Below are positions 42,183 through 52,106 of a stretch of 64,000 nt of DNA, in pieces. Position 1 is the first letter of the stretch. Every line of letters begins with the position of its first letter. Made by a program: the position numbers and the translations under genes. The stretch lies in assembly GCF_030053895.1 (NCBI RefSeq), contig NZ_CP125781.1, forward strand, positions 4,402,001 through 4,466,000, read 5' to 3'. Under the pieces are notes generated by a model, which was given only the letters and a program-made list of their open reading frames with translations, did not search any database and was not told the origin of the DNA. Source of the DNA: Trabulsiella odontotermitis (lineage in GTDB: Bacteria; Pseudomonadota; Gammaproteobacteria; Enterobacterales; Enterobacteriaceae).

Positions 42183-43313
42183 TCAGCCGAAGAAGCTCAG
42201 TAAAGAGTTAATCACCGTACGCTGGTTAACTGACGACAGGTTATAGAACAGCGGCAGGCGCAACAGGCGTTCGCTTTCGCGGGTGGTAAAACGATCTTCA
42301 CCGTGGAATTCGCCAAACGCTTTACCCGCCGGACTCGCATGAAGCGGAATGTAATGGAACACCGCGAGGATTTCCGCTTCTTTCAGCCAGCTAATCAGCG
42401 CGCTGCGGTCGTCGATGTCGCGCAGCTTGATGTAGAACATATGTGCGTTCTGTTTGCAGTCCGCCGGAATGGTGGGCAGCTCAATGCGCCCGGTTTTCGC
42501 CAGCGGCAGCAAGGCATCGTAATAGGTTTGCCACAGCGTCAGACGCTGCTGGTTAATGCGCTCAGCGGCTTCCAGTTGCGCCCACAGATACGCGGCCTGG
42601 AGATCAGCCATCAGGTAACTCGAACCAATGTCCCGCCAGGTGTATTTATCGACCTGACCACGGAAAAATTGACTGCGGTTCGTGCCTTTTTCACGAATGA
42701 TCTCCGCGCGTTCAATTAGCGCGCGTTCGTTAATCAGCGTCGCCCCACCTTCGCCGCCTGCCGTGTAGTTTTTGGTTTCATGGAAACTGAAACAGCCGAT
42801 ATGGCCGATGGTACCCAGCGCCCGGCCCTTGTAGGTCGACATCACGCCCTGCGCCGCATCTTCCACAACAAACAGGTTATGCTTTCTGGCGATGGCCATG
42901 ATGGTGTCCATCTCACAGGCCACGCCCGCATAGTGAACCGGCACAATGACGCGGGTCTTTTCAGTGATGGCGGCTTCAATCTTCGTTTCATCAATGTTCA
43001 GTGTATCAGGGCGAATATCCACAAAGATGATTCTGGCGCCACGCAGCACAAAGGCATTGGCGGTGGAGACGAAGGTGTAGCTCGGCATAATGACTTCATC
43101 GCCCGGCTGGAGATCCAGCAGCAGCGCCGCCATTTCCAGCGACGCGGTGCAGGACGGCGTCAGCAACACTTTCGCGCTACCAAAATGCTGCTCCATCCAC
43201 TGCTGGCAACGGCGTGTGTAACCGCCATCGCCGCACAGCTTGCCGCTGCCCATGGCTGATTGTATGTAATCTATTTCGGTTCCCACCACCGGCGGCGCGT
43301 TAAATGGAATCAT
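42183..43313 (-). CDS. wecE: TDP-4-oxo-6-deoxy-glucose transaminase
   Basis: Also rffA; PLP enzyme making TDP-Fuc4N from the keto sugar. 376 residues from the ATG at 43313 (MIPFNAPPVVGTE), as in E. coli; a longer open frame to 43358 runs into wecD and was rejected. DegT/DnrJ/EryC1 fold: PLP-binding region PSCTASLEMAALLLDLQPGDEVIMPSYTF, and the Schiff-base lysine in SFHETKNYTAGGEGG. Lies between wecD and wzxE. Confidence 0.97.
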   Translation of the reverse strand: MIPFNAPPVVGTEIDYIQSAMGSGKLCGDGGYTRRCQQWMEQHFGSAKVLLTPSCTASLEMAALLLDLQPGDEVIMPSYTFVSTANAFVLRGARIIFVDIRPDTLNIDETKIEAAITEKTRVIVPVHYAGVACEMDTIMAIARKHNLFVVEDAAQGVMSTYKGRALGTIGHIGCFSFHETKNYTAGGEGGATLINERALIERAEIIREKGTNRSQFFRGQVDKYTWRDIGSSYLMADLQAAYLWAQLEAAERINQQRLTLWQTYYDALLPLAKTGRIELPTIPADCKQNAHMFYIKLRDIDDRSALISWLKEAEILAVFHYIPLHASPAGKAFGEFHGEDRFTTRESERLLRLPLFYNLSSVNQRTVINSLLSFFG

Positions 43314-43317
43314 CTTC

Positions 43318-43992
43318 TCACCTGTATAGCCAGTAAGCGGTGCTCTCGATACAGGCACCGCTTTGAATGTAACGTTTAAGCGCGGCGGTGTTGCCCATCT
43401 GGGTCGCCACCCGCAATGTTGTCAGCCCGCGCTGCTGCGCCCAGTGGATGGCCGCCTGCATCAGTTCAGCCCCGGCACCACGACCCGCCAGCAGCCCGAT
43501 ACGCGCGTCGGTGTCGTTTAACTGCCGCAGCGACACAAAGGCGCGAATATCGCCATTTGCGGCGCGGAACACCAGGCACTGGTGATCAAAAACGCCCTTC
43601 ACGGCATTTTCAATCCATCGGGCATAGAAGCGCCCGCTGGCCTCCGGCGCATACCAGGGCGCGCGAAAACGGCTTTGGGCAAAGGCCTGCGCCGCCTGCT
43701 CGCGCAGCAATGGAATATCGGCGTCGTCGGCAATGTGCGCCTGAGGATCGGTCACGTCGACGACGGGCAGAACCAAATCCACCTCGCCTTCCACCAGCCG
43801 GAAATCGAGCCGTTGTAACGCATCCAGCAAATCGGTGCGCTGTGCAGGGATTTTCGCCTGCACTCGCCACCAGCCCACCAGTCTTTCTGGTTTCAGCGCA
43901 GGGGCGTCTTCCGTGAAACGCAAAATGGCGCTTTTCACGCCGAAAAATTCATTTTCCCACGTCAGGGGTTCAATACTGGCGCGGACGTGCAC
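43318..43992 (-). CDS. wecD: TDP-fucosamine acetyltransferase
   Basis: Also rffC; acetylates TDP-Fuc4N with acetyl-CoA to TDP-Fuc4NAc. 224 residues, full family length. C-terminal GNAT domain with the acetyl-CoA pyrophosphate loop RIGLLAGRGAGAELM and VATQMGNTAALKRYIQSGA. Its first 23 bases overlap the end of rffH, a larger overlap than at other junctions of the cluster. The wecE start follows after four bases. Confidence 0.95.
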   Translation of the reverse strand: MHVRASIEPLTWENEFFGVKSAILRFTEDAPALKPERLVGWWRVQAKIPAQRTDLLDALQRLDFRLVEGEVDLVLPVVDVTDPQAHIADDADIPLLREQAAQAFAQSRFRAPWYAPEASGRFYARWIENAVKGVFDHQCLVFRAANGDIRAFVSLRQLNDTDARIGLLAGRGAGAELMQAAIHWAQQRGLTTLRVATQMGNTAALKRYIQSGACIESTAYWLYR

Positions 43993-44851
43993 GGATGATC
44001 TCCAGCAGATACTGACCGTAACCGGTCTTCGCCAACTGCGTGGCAGAGCGTTTTAACGCCTCGTCGTCAAGCCAGCCATTGCGCCAGGCAATCTCTTCCA
44101 GACAGGCAACTTTAAAGCCCTGCCGTTTTTCTACCGTCTGCACGAAGGTGCTGGCTTCGATCAAGCTGTCATGCGTACCGGTATCGAGCCAGGCAAAACC
44201 ACGACCCAGCAGCTCGACATTCAGTTTGCCGGCTTCCATATACATCTGGTTAATGGATGTGATTTCCAGCTCGCCACGTTCTGACGGCTTCACCCGTCTG
44301 GCGTACTCAACAACGTTGCTGTCATAGAAATAGAGGCCGGTAACCGCCCATTTAGATTTCGGCTGCTTCGGTTTTTCTTCCAGCGAAATGGCATTGAAGT
44401 TATCGTCAAACTCCACCACGCCAAAGCGCTCAGGATCCATCACCTGGTAGCCAAAGATCGTCGCCCCTTCCGTTCGCGCCGCCACTTTGCGCAGTTTCGG
44501 GCTGAAGCCCATGCCGAAGAAGATGTTATCCCCCAGCACCAGGCAGGAAGGTTCGCCGTTGAGGAAGGTTTCACCAATGATGAACGCCTGTGCCAGCCCG
44601 TCCGGACTGGGTTGTTCGGCATAGTGCAGTTCGATGCCGAATTCAGAACCATCGCCCAGCAGTCGTTGAAAATAGTGCTTATCTTCCGGCGTGGTAATGA
44701 TCAGAATTTCGCGGATCCCGGCCAGCATCAGCACCGAAAGCGGGTAGTAAATCATCGGCTTGTCGTAAATCGGTAATAACTGCTTCGACACGCCGCGGGT
44801 AATCGGATGCAACCGTGTACCGGAACCACCCGCCAGAATTATGCCTTTCAT
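43970..44851 (-). CDS. rffH: Glucose-1-phosphate thymidylyltransferase RffH
   Basis: Makes dTDP-glucose for the Fuc4NAc branch of ECA. 293 residues. The nucleotidyl-transferase signature GGSGTRLHPITRGVSKQLLPIYDKPMIYYP is at 8-37, with the catalytic Arg/Lys; GDNIFFG and the ITSINQMYMEAGKL tail are conserved. Paralogue of RmlA, but the position between rffG and wecD identifies RffH. Confidence 0.96.
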   Translation of the reverse strand: MKGIILAGGSGTRLHPITRGVSKQLLPIYDKPMIYYPLSVLMLAGIREILIITTPEDKHYFQRLLGDGSEFGIELHYAEQPSPDGLAQAFIIGETFLNGEPSCLVLGDNIFFGMGFSPKLRKVAARTEGATIFGYQVMDPERFGVVEFDDNFNAISLEEKPKQPKSKWAVTGLYFYDSNVVEYARRVKPSERGELEITSINQMYMEAGKLNVELLGRGFAWLDTGTHDSLIEASTFVQTVEKRQGFKVACLEEIAWRNGWLDDEALKRSATQLAKTGYGQYLLEIIRARPRQY

Positions 44852-44869
44852 CGATATCCTCTCCCGGCG

Positions 44870-45943
44870 TTAGCCTTTGAGTCCGAGCCGCTCGCCCTGA
44901 TAGCTGCCATCTTGTACCTGCCGCCACCAGTTTTCGTTCGCCAGATACCACTGAACGGTTTTCCGCATGCCACTTTCGAAGGTTTCACGCGGCGTCCAGC
45001 CCAGCTCACGAGCGATTTTCGCCGCATCAATGGCGTAGCGCAGATCGTGCCCGGGGCGATCGGTGACAAACGTAATCAGCGAGCGGTAGCTGTCGACACC
45101 CTGCGGTTTCCGGGGCGCAAGCGCTTCCAGCAAATCGCAAACCGTCTCAACCACCTGCAGATTTTTGCGTTCGTTATGACCGCCAATGTTATAGGTTTCG
45201 CCGATTTTACCCGTTGTGACAACAAGATAAAGCGCTCTGGCGTGGTCTTCAACAAACAGCCAGTCGCGCACTTGCTGACCGTTGCCGTAAACCGGTAGCG
45301 GTTTTCCCGCCAGCGCGTTGAGGATAGTCAGCGGGATCAGTTTTTCCGGGAAATGATAGGGCCCGTAGTTATTCGAACAGTTGGTCACCAGAGTGGGCAG
45401 CCCGTAGGTACGCAGCCAGGCGCGAACCAGATGGTCGCTGCCCGCTTTCGAGGCGGAATAAGGGCTGCTCGGCGCGTACGGTGTGGTTTCGGTAAAGAAA
45501 TCATCGCTGCCATGCAGATCGCCATACACCTCATCGGTAGAGATGTGGTGGAAACGAAACGCGAGTTTCTTCGCCTCTGGTAACGCATTCCAGTACAGGC
45601 GAGCCGCTTCCAGCAGCGTGTAAGTGCCGACGACGTTGGTTTCAATAAACGCCGCCGGGCCATCAATGGAGCGATCCACATGGCTTTCGGCGGCCAGATG
45701 CATCACCAGGTCAGGCTGGTGCGCCGCAAATACGCGATCCAGTTCGCTACGGTCGCAGATATCCACTTGCTCGAAGGCAAAACGCGGATCCGCCGCCACT
45801 GGTGCCAGCGACGCCAGGTTTCCGGCGTAGGTGAGTTTATCAACCACTACGACGCTGTCTGACGTTTCGTTGATGATATGGCGTACTACGGCTGAACCAA
45901 TAAACCCGGCACCACCAGTAACCAGAATCTTTTTCAACGCCAT
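44870..45943 (-). CDS. rffG: dTDP-glucose 4,6-dehydratase RffG
   Basis: Converts dTDP-glucose to the 4-keto-6-deoxy sugar in the ECA Fuc4NAc branch. 357 residues. Extended SDR: Rossmann motif GGAGFIGSAVVRHI at 10-23, catalytic STDEVYG (Thr/Asp/Glu) and Tyr-Lys in YSASKAGSD. Start overlaps the wecC stop by ten bases. 18 bases before rffH. Paralogue of RmlB; named by context. Confidence 0.96.
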   Translation of the reverse strand: MALKKILVTGGAGFIGSAVVRHIINETSDSVVVVDKLTYAGNLASLAPVAADPRFAFEQVDICDRSELDRVFAAHQPDLVMHLAAESHVDRSIDGPAAFIETNVVGTYTLLEAARLYWNALPEAKKLAFRFHHISTDEVYGDLHGSDDFFTETTPYAPSSPYSASKAGSDHLVRAWLRTYGLPTLVTNCSNNYGPYHFPEKLIPLTILNALAGKPLPVYGNGQQVRDWLFVEDHARALYLVVTTGKIGETYNIGGHNERKNLQVVETVCDLLEALAPRKPQGVDSYRSLITFVTDRPGHDLRYAIDAAKIARELGWTPRETFESGMRKTVQWYLANENWWRQVQDGSYQGERLGLKG

Positions 45944-47196
45944 ACTCCTTTGGTATCCACAATGTAGCGCTGTTGAATGCTTTCCGCGCTCCGCGCTTTA
46001 AACGGAGTGTGATCCACCAGCATCACCAGCACATCGGCGTCGTTCAGCGCGTCATCCAGCGTGGCGAGACGGCAAAGTCCTTCCAGCTTTTTCGGTAACT
46101 GGTGAATGTTCGGTTCCACCGCCAGCGTTTCGCCGCTGTGCCACTGCGCAATCAGTTGGGTAATTTCCATCGCCGGGCTTTCGCGCAGATCGTCGATATT
46201 CGGCTTAAAGGCCAGACCGAAGCAGGCAATCTTCAATTCATTCGCCCGTTTGCCGCTGATGGTCAGGCAATCCGCCACAGCGGCTTTCACCTGGTTAATC
46301 ACCCAGTGAGGTTTGTGATCGTTCACTTCGCGGGCTGTGCGGATAAGCCGTGACTGTTCCGGATTCTGCGCGACGATAAACCAGGGATCGACCGCGATAC
46401 AGTGACCACCCACGCCCGGTCCTGGCTGCAGGATGTTGACGCGCGGATGGCGGTTCGCCAGGCGAATCAGTTCCCAGACGTTAATCCCCTGATCGGCGCA
46501 AATCAGCGACAATTCATTGGCGAAGGCGATGTTGACGTCACGGAAGCTGTTTTCGGTCAGCTTGCACATTTCGGCCGTGCGGGCGTTAGTGACCACACAC
46601 TCCCCTTCAAGGAAAATATTGTACAGCTCGCTGGCGCGTGCAGAGCACGCTGGCGTCATGCCGCCAATCACACGATCATTTTTAATCAGTTCGACCATCA
46701 CCTGGCCCGGCAGCACGCGCTCAGGGCAATAGGCGATGTTAATATCTGCCTGTTCTCCCGCCTGCTGCGGGAAGGTTAAATCCGGGCGAGCGTCCGCCAG
46801 CCATTGCGCCATCTGTTCTGTTGCGCCCACCGGCGAAGTGGATTCGAGGATCACCAGCGCCCCTTTCTTCAGCACGGGCGCGATGGATTTAGCGGCCGCT
46901 TCGACATACACCATGTCCGGCTCGTGATCGCCTTTAAACGGTGTCGGCACCGCAATCAGATACGCATCGGCGGCTTCCGGGATGGTGGTAGCACGTAAAA
47001 AATGCTGAGCGACGGCGGCTTTTACCACCTCGCCCAGTTCTGGCTCGACAATATGAATTTCACCGCGGTTAATGGTGTCTACCGCATGCTGATTGATATC
47101 AACCCCCACCACCTTTTTTTGCCGGGAGGCGAACGCTGCCGCCGTCGGTAGACCGATGTAGCCAAGGCCAATCACAGAAATGGTAGAAAAACTCAT
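45934..47196 (-). CDS. wecC: UDP-N-acetyl-D-mannosamine dehydrogenase
   Basis: Oxidises UDP-ManNAc to UDP-ManNAcA with NAD. 420 residues, the same as E. coli. UDP-glucose/GDP-mannose dehydrogenase fold: GLGYIGLPTAAAFASR (8-23), STSPVGATE, and the catalytic Cys region KIACFGLAFKPNIDDLRESPA. Its ATG overlaps the wecB stop by four bases; its 3' end overlaps rffG. Confidence 0.97.
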   Translation of the reverse strand: MSFSTISVIGLGYIGLPTAAAFASRQKKVVGVDINQHAVDTINRGEIHIVEPELGEVVKAAVAQHFLRATTIPEAADAYLIAVPTPFKGDHEPDMVYVEAAAKSIAPVLKKGALVILESTSPVGATEQMAQWLADARPDLTFPQQAGEQADINIAYCPERVLPGQVMVELIKNDRVIGGMTPACSARASELYNIFLEGECVVTNARTAEMCKLTENSFRDVNIAFANELSLICADQGINVWELIRLANRHPRVNILQPGPGVGGHCIAVDPWFIVAQNPEQSRLIRTAREVNDHKPHWVINQVKAAVADCLTISGKRANELKIACFGLAFKPNIDDLRESPAMEITQLIAQWHSGETLAVEPNIHQLPKKLEGLCRLATLDDALNDADVLVMLVDHTPFKARSAESIQQRYIVDTKGVWR

Positions 47197-48323
47197 AGCG
47201 TTACCTGATTATTTTTAAGTGCTGTCAAAATACGGCTGCAGGCTTGCCCGTCCCCGTAAGGGTTATGGGCGCGACTCATCGTTTCGTATTCGTCTTCATC
47301 ACGCAGCAAGCGCGTGACCTCTTCGACAATGCGCTGACGATCGGTACCAACGAGGCGTACCGTTCCGGCTTCCACCGCCTCGGGGCGCTCTGTCATCTCG
47401 CGCATCACCAGAACCGGTTTGCCGAGCGACGGTGCCTCTTCCTGAATGCCACCGGAATCGGTCAGGATCAGCCACGCGCGATTCATCAGCCAGACGAAAG
47501 GCAAGTAATCCTGCGGCTCGATAAGAATAACGTTATCGATATGACCGAGAATGCGGTTCACCGGCTCGCTCACATTCGGGTTGAGATGAACCGGATAGAC
47601 AATTTGTACATCGGGATGCTGCGCGGCGATCTCCGCCAGCGCATGGCAAATCTGTTCAAAACCACGGCCAAAGCTTTCTCTGCGGTGGCCGGTAACCAGA
47701 ATCATTTTTTTGCTGGCGTCGAGGAAGGGATATTGCTCCGACAGCCCGGCGTGCAGCGACGCATCCGTCAGAACGCGGTCGCGCACCCAGAACAGGGCAT
47801 CGATCACTGTATTACCAGTGACGAAAATCCGCGCATCCTGCAGATTCTCACGCAGCAAATTCTGGCGGGAATTTTCGGTTGGCGCGAAATGCCAGACCGC
47901 CAGGTGCCCGGTCAGGGTCCGGTTGGCCTCTTCCGGCCAGGGGGAATACAGATCACCGGTACGTAAACCGGCTTCAACATGTCCGACGGGGATGCGCTGA
48001 TAAAACGCGGCCAGGCTCGCCGCCACCGTGGTGGTGGTATCGCCATGCACCAGCACCACATCAGGTTTAAACGATTCGAGTACCGGCCGTAAGCCTTGCA
48101 GGATACGGCAGGTAATGTCGGTCAGCCCTTGTCCAGGGCTCATAATATTGAGATCGTAATCCGGTACGATGGAAAAGAGGGACAACACCTGATCAAGCAT
48201 TTCACGGTGCTGTGCAGTTACGCACACTTTCGCCTCGAAGTGAGGATCCCTGGCCAACGCATGTACCAGAGGCGCCATTTTTATCGCCTCTGGTCGGGTG
48301 CCAAACACAGTAAGTACTTTCAC
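47193..48323 (-). CDS. wecB: UDP-GlcNAc 2-epimerase (non-hydrolysing)
   Basis: Interconverts UDP-GlcNAc and UDP-ManNAc for ECA. 376 residues from a GTG at 48323 (KVLTVFGTRPEAIKMAPLVHAL), with GAGA seven bases upstream; the open frame to 48374 is not family-like. Motifs: GDTTTTVAASLAAFY, GHVEAGLRTGDLYSPWPEEANR, VTGHRRESFG, TDSGGIQEEAPSLGKP. Third gene of the wec cluster. Confidence 0.97.
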   Translation of the reverse strand: MKVLTVFGTRPEAIKMAPLVHALARDPHFEAKVCVTAQHREMLDQVLSLFSIVPDYDLNIMSPGQGLTDITCRILQGLRPVLESFKPDVVLVHGDTTTTVAASLAAFYQRIPVGHVEAGLRTGDLYSPWPEEANRTLTGHLAVWHFAPTENSRQNLLRENLQDARIFVTGNTVIDALFWVRDRVLTDASLHAGLSEQYPFLDASKKMILVTGHRRESFGRGFEQICHALAEIAAQHPDVQIVYPVHLNPNVSEPVNRILGHIDNVILIEPQDYLPFVWLMNRAWLILTDSGGIQEEAPSLGKPVLVMREMTERPEAVEAGTVRLVGTDRQRIVEEVTRLLRDEDEYETMSRAHNPYGDGQACSRILTALKNNQVTL

Positions 48324-48381
48324 GTCGATTCTCTTCGATAAGATGATGAGGATCGACTGATCCTCATCACACAAGGTGTAT

Positions 48382-49431
48382 TCACTGAATACGACGTCGC
48401 GTCAATGCTACGCCTGCACCGATAAGTGCACCTACAATTCCCCACATCACCATCAGGAAAGCGCGACGTGGGCTATCGCGTTTCACGGGTTCTTCTGGTG
48501 TTCGCAAATACCGATAGGTCTGAAAACGAGGATCCAGCGTCGGTCCGACGTTCAGCGTCGTCAGCATAGCGCGGTTTTGATCGTAATCCAGGTCAAAATC
48601 CGGCCCCACGGCGCGCAGATTCTCCAGACGCGCCTGTAGCATTGGGCGCCCCAGTAAAAATAGCTCAGAGTCCGGTAATTGCTCGGCGGGAACGTCGGTC
48701 TCGCTGCGGGAAATATTATTCTGTTGCGCCACTTTCAGCGCTTCTTCAACGCTGTGGGTTTTACGATCGAAGATAGACTGCGCCACCTCTTCCTGGCGTT
48801 TGACCTGCGCCTTCATCTGAATGGTTCTGGCGGCCCAGGCTCCTTTCAGCTCTTCGTTCAGATGGCCCGCCGCGCGCTGGCTGGCAAAAGCCACGTACTG
48901 ACGCAGCAGGTTATTGGCATCCGCCGCCGTTTCCGCGGTGAGCTTGACGCTGTCGCTGATACTGCGCAGCGCGTCGCCAGGCATAAACTGGATGTCATCG
49001 ATAAGATCGTCAAGCAATGCGGCGTCAGCGCGGGAGTTTCCCACCATCCGCTGTTTGTAGTAATCCGTCTGGTACCAGAACTCGCGGCGGGTATCCCATG
49101 AGGCGAGTTGCATGATGAACTCTTTATAGGCGTCATCCATTACCGACGGCTGGTCGGCCGACGCCATATCGGCTTTCACGTCCAGATTGCGTAAAAACTG
49201 CTGCTGGGAGTAATACCCGCCCAGCATGTTGACGGTGGGGCGGTCGGTGATTGCCGTCGCGCTCCACTCCTGGCGGGCAAAGAAAGTGTAACCCAGCGCA
49301 ATCACCGCAAAGAGTAACGCAATCCCCACAATCCAGAACTTCCCCATCCATAGCGTACGAAACAGACCGCGAACGTCCAGTTCATTCTCCGCGCCGACTG
49401 ACTGTGCTCCTGGTAATGGTTGAGTCATCAC
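48382..49431 (-). CDS. wzzE: ECA chain-length regulator WzzE
   Basis: Inner-membrane polysaccharide co-polymerase that sets ECA chain length. 349 residues (348 in E. coli). Two membrane helices, near 31-51 (WIVGIALLFAVIALGYTFF) and at the C-terminus (RAFLMVMWGIVGALIGAGVAL), with a coiled-coil periplasmic domain between. The Pro-rich segment before the second helix (LRTPEEPVKRDSPRR) is typical of Wzz. Ten bases after wecA. Confidence 0.96.
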   Translation of the reverse strand: MMTQPLPGAQSVGAENELDVRGLFRTLWMGKFWIVGIALLFAVIALGYTFFARQEWSATAITDRPTVNMLGGYYSQQQFLRNLDVKADMASADQPSVMDDAYKEFIMQLASWDTRREFWYQTDYYKQRMVGNSRADAALLDDLIDDIQFMPGDALRSISDSVKLTAETAADANNLLRQYVAFASQRAAGHLNEELKGAWAARTIQMKAQVKRQEEVAQSIFDRKTHSVEEALKVAQQNNISRSETDVPAEQLPDSELFLLGRPMLQARLENLRAVGPDFDLDYDQNRAMLTTLNVGPTLDPRFQTYRYLRTPEEPVKRDSPRRAFLMVMWGIVGALIGAGVALTRRRIQ

Positions 49432-49441
49432 TTCCCCAGCT

Positions 49442-50545
49442 TTACTTGGTTAAATTAGGATTGTTATCACTGTTCCTGCGCATCCTGCGCTTCAAACGTT
49501 TAATGAAACGCGCCACTTTCCAGGCACGCTTAATGCAGTAACCGTACAGGAAAAAGGCTAGCAAGAATAATACCAACATGACCCACTCAGGAACGATATG
49601 AGTATATTCTGCAAGTACACCAATTGATGCCAGTAACGCTGCTGAAAGCGTAATAAGAACAAAAGCCTGACGGGAAGTAAAACCGGCACGCATAATCAAA
49701 TGGTGAATATGCTGGCGGTCAGGTGAGAACGGGCTCATCCCTTTACGCAGACGGCGGTACATAATAGCGACCATATCCATCAGCGGGATAGCAATAATCC
49801 ACAGCGCGGTGACAGGGCTAATCGGATGGGTTTTGCCCTGGGTAGTTTCCATCAGGATCCAGATGACCGTGAAACCAATCAGCGTACTGCCCGCGTCACC
49901 CATAAAGACTTTGTAGCGACGCCCCAGAATACCGAGGTTCAGCATGATGTAGGGCAGTATCGCGGCGATCATCGCGAAACACCACATGGCCAGGCTCTGT
50001 TGTCCGTCGAACCAGAGGATCATCCCCATCGCGGCAAACGACACGCAGGATAACCCACCCAGCAGACCATCAATACCATCGACCATATTGAAGGCGTTGA
50101 TCGCGGCCCAGACGGCAAACAACGTGAGGAAGAAACCAAAAGGCCCGAGCACCAGTTCCCAGGAGCCAAAAATGTAGCCCAGACTGCTCAGGTAGAGTTT
50201 GCCGAAGACCATCATTACAACGCCGACGGCAGCCTGAACCGTCGCACGAATTTTGACGCTGATATCAAAGCGGTCGTCAAGCGCGCCAACCAGCACCAGC
50301 GCGCCCGCACACATCAGATAGAGTGCGGCATGAGGAATGTAGTAGTTAACGATCCCAAACGTAAAACACAGACCAGCATAAACCGAAATTCCCCCCACCA
50401 ACGGAATGAGTCCCTGGTGACGTTTTCGGAAGTTTGGTTTATCCACTAAACCGACCTTTTTAGCTACCTTGCGTGCAAAAAAAAGGAACAGGGTTGTGAA
50501 TAAAAAAATACTGATCAGATCAGCACCTGCAGTCAGCAAATTCAC
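49442..50545 (-). CDS. wecA: UDP-GlcNAc:undecaprenyl-phosphate GlcNAc-1-P transferase
   Basis: First membrane step of ECA and many O antigens. 367 residues from a GTG at 50545 (NLLTAGADLISIFLFTTLFLFFARKV), as in E. coli; an upstream TTG at 50563 is less likely. About eleven helices, catalytic Asp pair GALDDRFDISVKIRAT, NAFNMVDGIDGL, GDAGSTLIGF and the cytosolic HIHHLIMRAG. GAGA lies nine bases before the GTG. First gene of the wec cluster, 237 bases after rho. Confidence 0.97.
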   Translation of the reverse strand: MNLLTAGADLISIFLFTTLFLFFARKVAKKVGLVDKPNFRKRHQGLIPLVGGISVYAGLCFTFGIVNYYIPHAALYLMCAGALVLVGALDDRFDISVKIRATVQAAVGVVMMVFGKLYLSSLGYIFGSWELVLGPFGFFLTLFAVWAAINAFNMVDGIDGLLGGLSCVSFAAMGMILWFDGQQSLAMWCFAMIAAILPYIMLNLGILGRRYKVFMGDAGSTLIGFTVIWILMETTQGKTHPISPVTALWIIAIPLMDMVAIMYRRLRKGMSPFSPDRQHIHHLIMRAGFTSRQAFVLITLSAALLASIGVLAEYTHIVPEWVMLVLFLLAFFLYGYCIKRAWKVARFIKRLKRRMRRNSDNNPNLTK

Positions 50546-50732
50546 AATAAATGCTCTCAGCAAATAGTAATGGCGAAAGTATACCTACGATGGCTCTTCA
50601 TCAGAAGAGGAAGTCGGATGAGATTCACCGAATCAGACTGTTTTTTAAACAAAAAAATTGGCCTTACGTCACTGAATCAGATAAATGGTTCTCATCCGCA
50701 TATTTGAATTAGTTTCCACTGAAGTATGTCCT

Positions 50733-50772
50733 TAAAAAACAAAAACGCCACGCGAAGCGTGGCGTTTTTCGT
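50733..50772 (-). terminator. Rho-independent terminator of rho
   Basis: 11-bp perfect stem AAACGCCACGC (50743-50753) / GCGTGGCGTTT (50757-50767) with a GAA loop and A/T runs on both sides, 15 bases past the rho stop. It separates rho from wecA on the same strand. Confidence 0.88.
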
Positions 50773-50782
50773 TCAGCGCAAA

Positions 50783-52042
50783 TTACGAGCGTTTCATCAT
50801 GTCGAAGAAATCGTCGTTGGTTTTGGTCATCGCCAGCTTATTAATGAGGAATTCCATCGCGTCGATTTCGCCCATCGGGTGAATGATCTTACGCAGGATC
50901 CACATTTTCTGCAGCTCTTCTGACGTGGTCAGCAGTTCTTCTTTACGCGTACCGGAGCGGTTGTAGTCAATAGCCGGGAAGACACGTTTTTCAGCGATCT
51001 TACGGGAGAGATGCAGCTCCATGTTACCGGTGCCTTTAAACTCTTCGTAGATAACTTCGTCCATTTTAGAACCGGTGTCGATCAGCGCCGTCGCGATGAT
51101 GGTCAGGCTTCCGCCCTCTTCCACGTTACGCGCCGCGCCGAAGAAACGCTTCGGACGATGCAGGGCGTTGGCGTCCACACCACCGGTCAATACTTTACCG
51201 GAAGCCGGTACGACGGTGTTGTAAGCGCGCGCCAGACGGGTGATGGAGTCGAGCAGAATGATAACGTCTTTTTTGTGCTCAACCAGACGTTTGGCTTTTT
51301 CGATAACCATTTCCGCAACCTGCACGTGACGGGAAGCCGGTTCGTCAAAGGTTGACGCAACCACTTCGCCTTTCACCAGGCGCTGCATTTCGGTCACTTC
51401 TTCCGGACGTTCGTCAATCAGCAGCACCATCAGCACACAGTCAGGATGGTTGTAAGCGATGCTCTGCGCGATGTTCTGCAGCAGCATGGTTTTACCGGCT
51501 TTCGGTGGTGCGACGATAAGACCACGCTGGCCACGACCGATTGGCGATGCCAGATCCAGAACGCGCGCCGTTAAATCTTCAGTTGAGCCGTTACCACGCT
51601 CCATGCGCAGGCGGGAATTCGCGTGCAGCGGAGTTAAGTTTTCGAACAGAATCTTATTACGCGCGTTTTCTGGTTTGTCGTAGTTTACTTCGTTAACTTT
51701 CAACAGCGCAAAGTAACGCTCACCCTCTTTCGGAGGACGAATCTTACCAGAGATGGTGTCACCAGTGCGGAGGTTGAAACGGCGGATTTGGCTGGGGGAT
51801 ACGTAGATGTCGTCAGGGCCGGCGAGGTAGGAGCTGTCTGCGGAGCGGAGGAATCCAAATCCATCCTGCAATATCTCCAGCACACCGTCGCCAAAAATAT
51901 CTTCGCCACTCTTCGCGTGCTGCTTCAGGATGGCAAAAATAATGTCCTGCTTGCGCATACGAGCCAGGTTTTCCAGCCCCATATTTTCGCCGAGAGTAAT
52001 CAGCTCAGAAACCGGCGTATTCTTTAATTCGGTAAGATTCAT
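50783..52042 (-). CDS. rho: Transcription termination factor Rho
   Basis: Hexameric RNA-dependent ATPase that terminates transcription. 419 residues from the ATG at 52042 (MNLTELKNTPVSELI), nearly identical to E. coli. N-terminal RNA-binding cold-shock-like domain (GFGFLRSADSSYLAGPDDIYVS); Walker A APPKAGKTMLLQ (about 178-185); Walker B VIILLDSITRLARAYN; Q-loop and R-loop regions intact. The 332-base leader contains a RhoL-like ORF; autoregulation by Rho is expected. Confidence 0.98.
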   Translation of the reverse strand: MNLTELKNTPVSELITLGENMGLENLARMRKQDIIFAILKQHAKSGEDIFGDGVLEILQDGFGFLRSADSSYLAGPDDIYVSPSQIRRFNLRTGDTISGKIRPPKEGERYFALLKVNEVNYDKPENARNKILFENLTPLHANSRLRMERGNGSTEDLTARVLDLASPIGRGQRGLIVAPPKAGKTMLLQNIAQSIAYNHPDCVLMVLLIDERPEEVTEMQRLVKGEVVASTFDEPASRHVQVAEMVIEKAKRLVEHKKDVIILLDSITRLARAYNTVVPASGKVLTGGVDANALHRPKRFFGAARNVEEGGSLTIIATALIDTGSKMDEVIYEEFKGTGNMELHLSRKIAEKRVFPAIDYNRSGTRKEELLTTSEELQKMWILRKIIHPMGEIDAMEFLINKLAMTKTNDDFFDMMKRS

Positions 52043-52106
52043 AATGGTGTGGGTTCTTAAACTCGGGGTAAATCTCGAACTTAATGTTGTGAATGGTATG
52101 GCAGGG

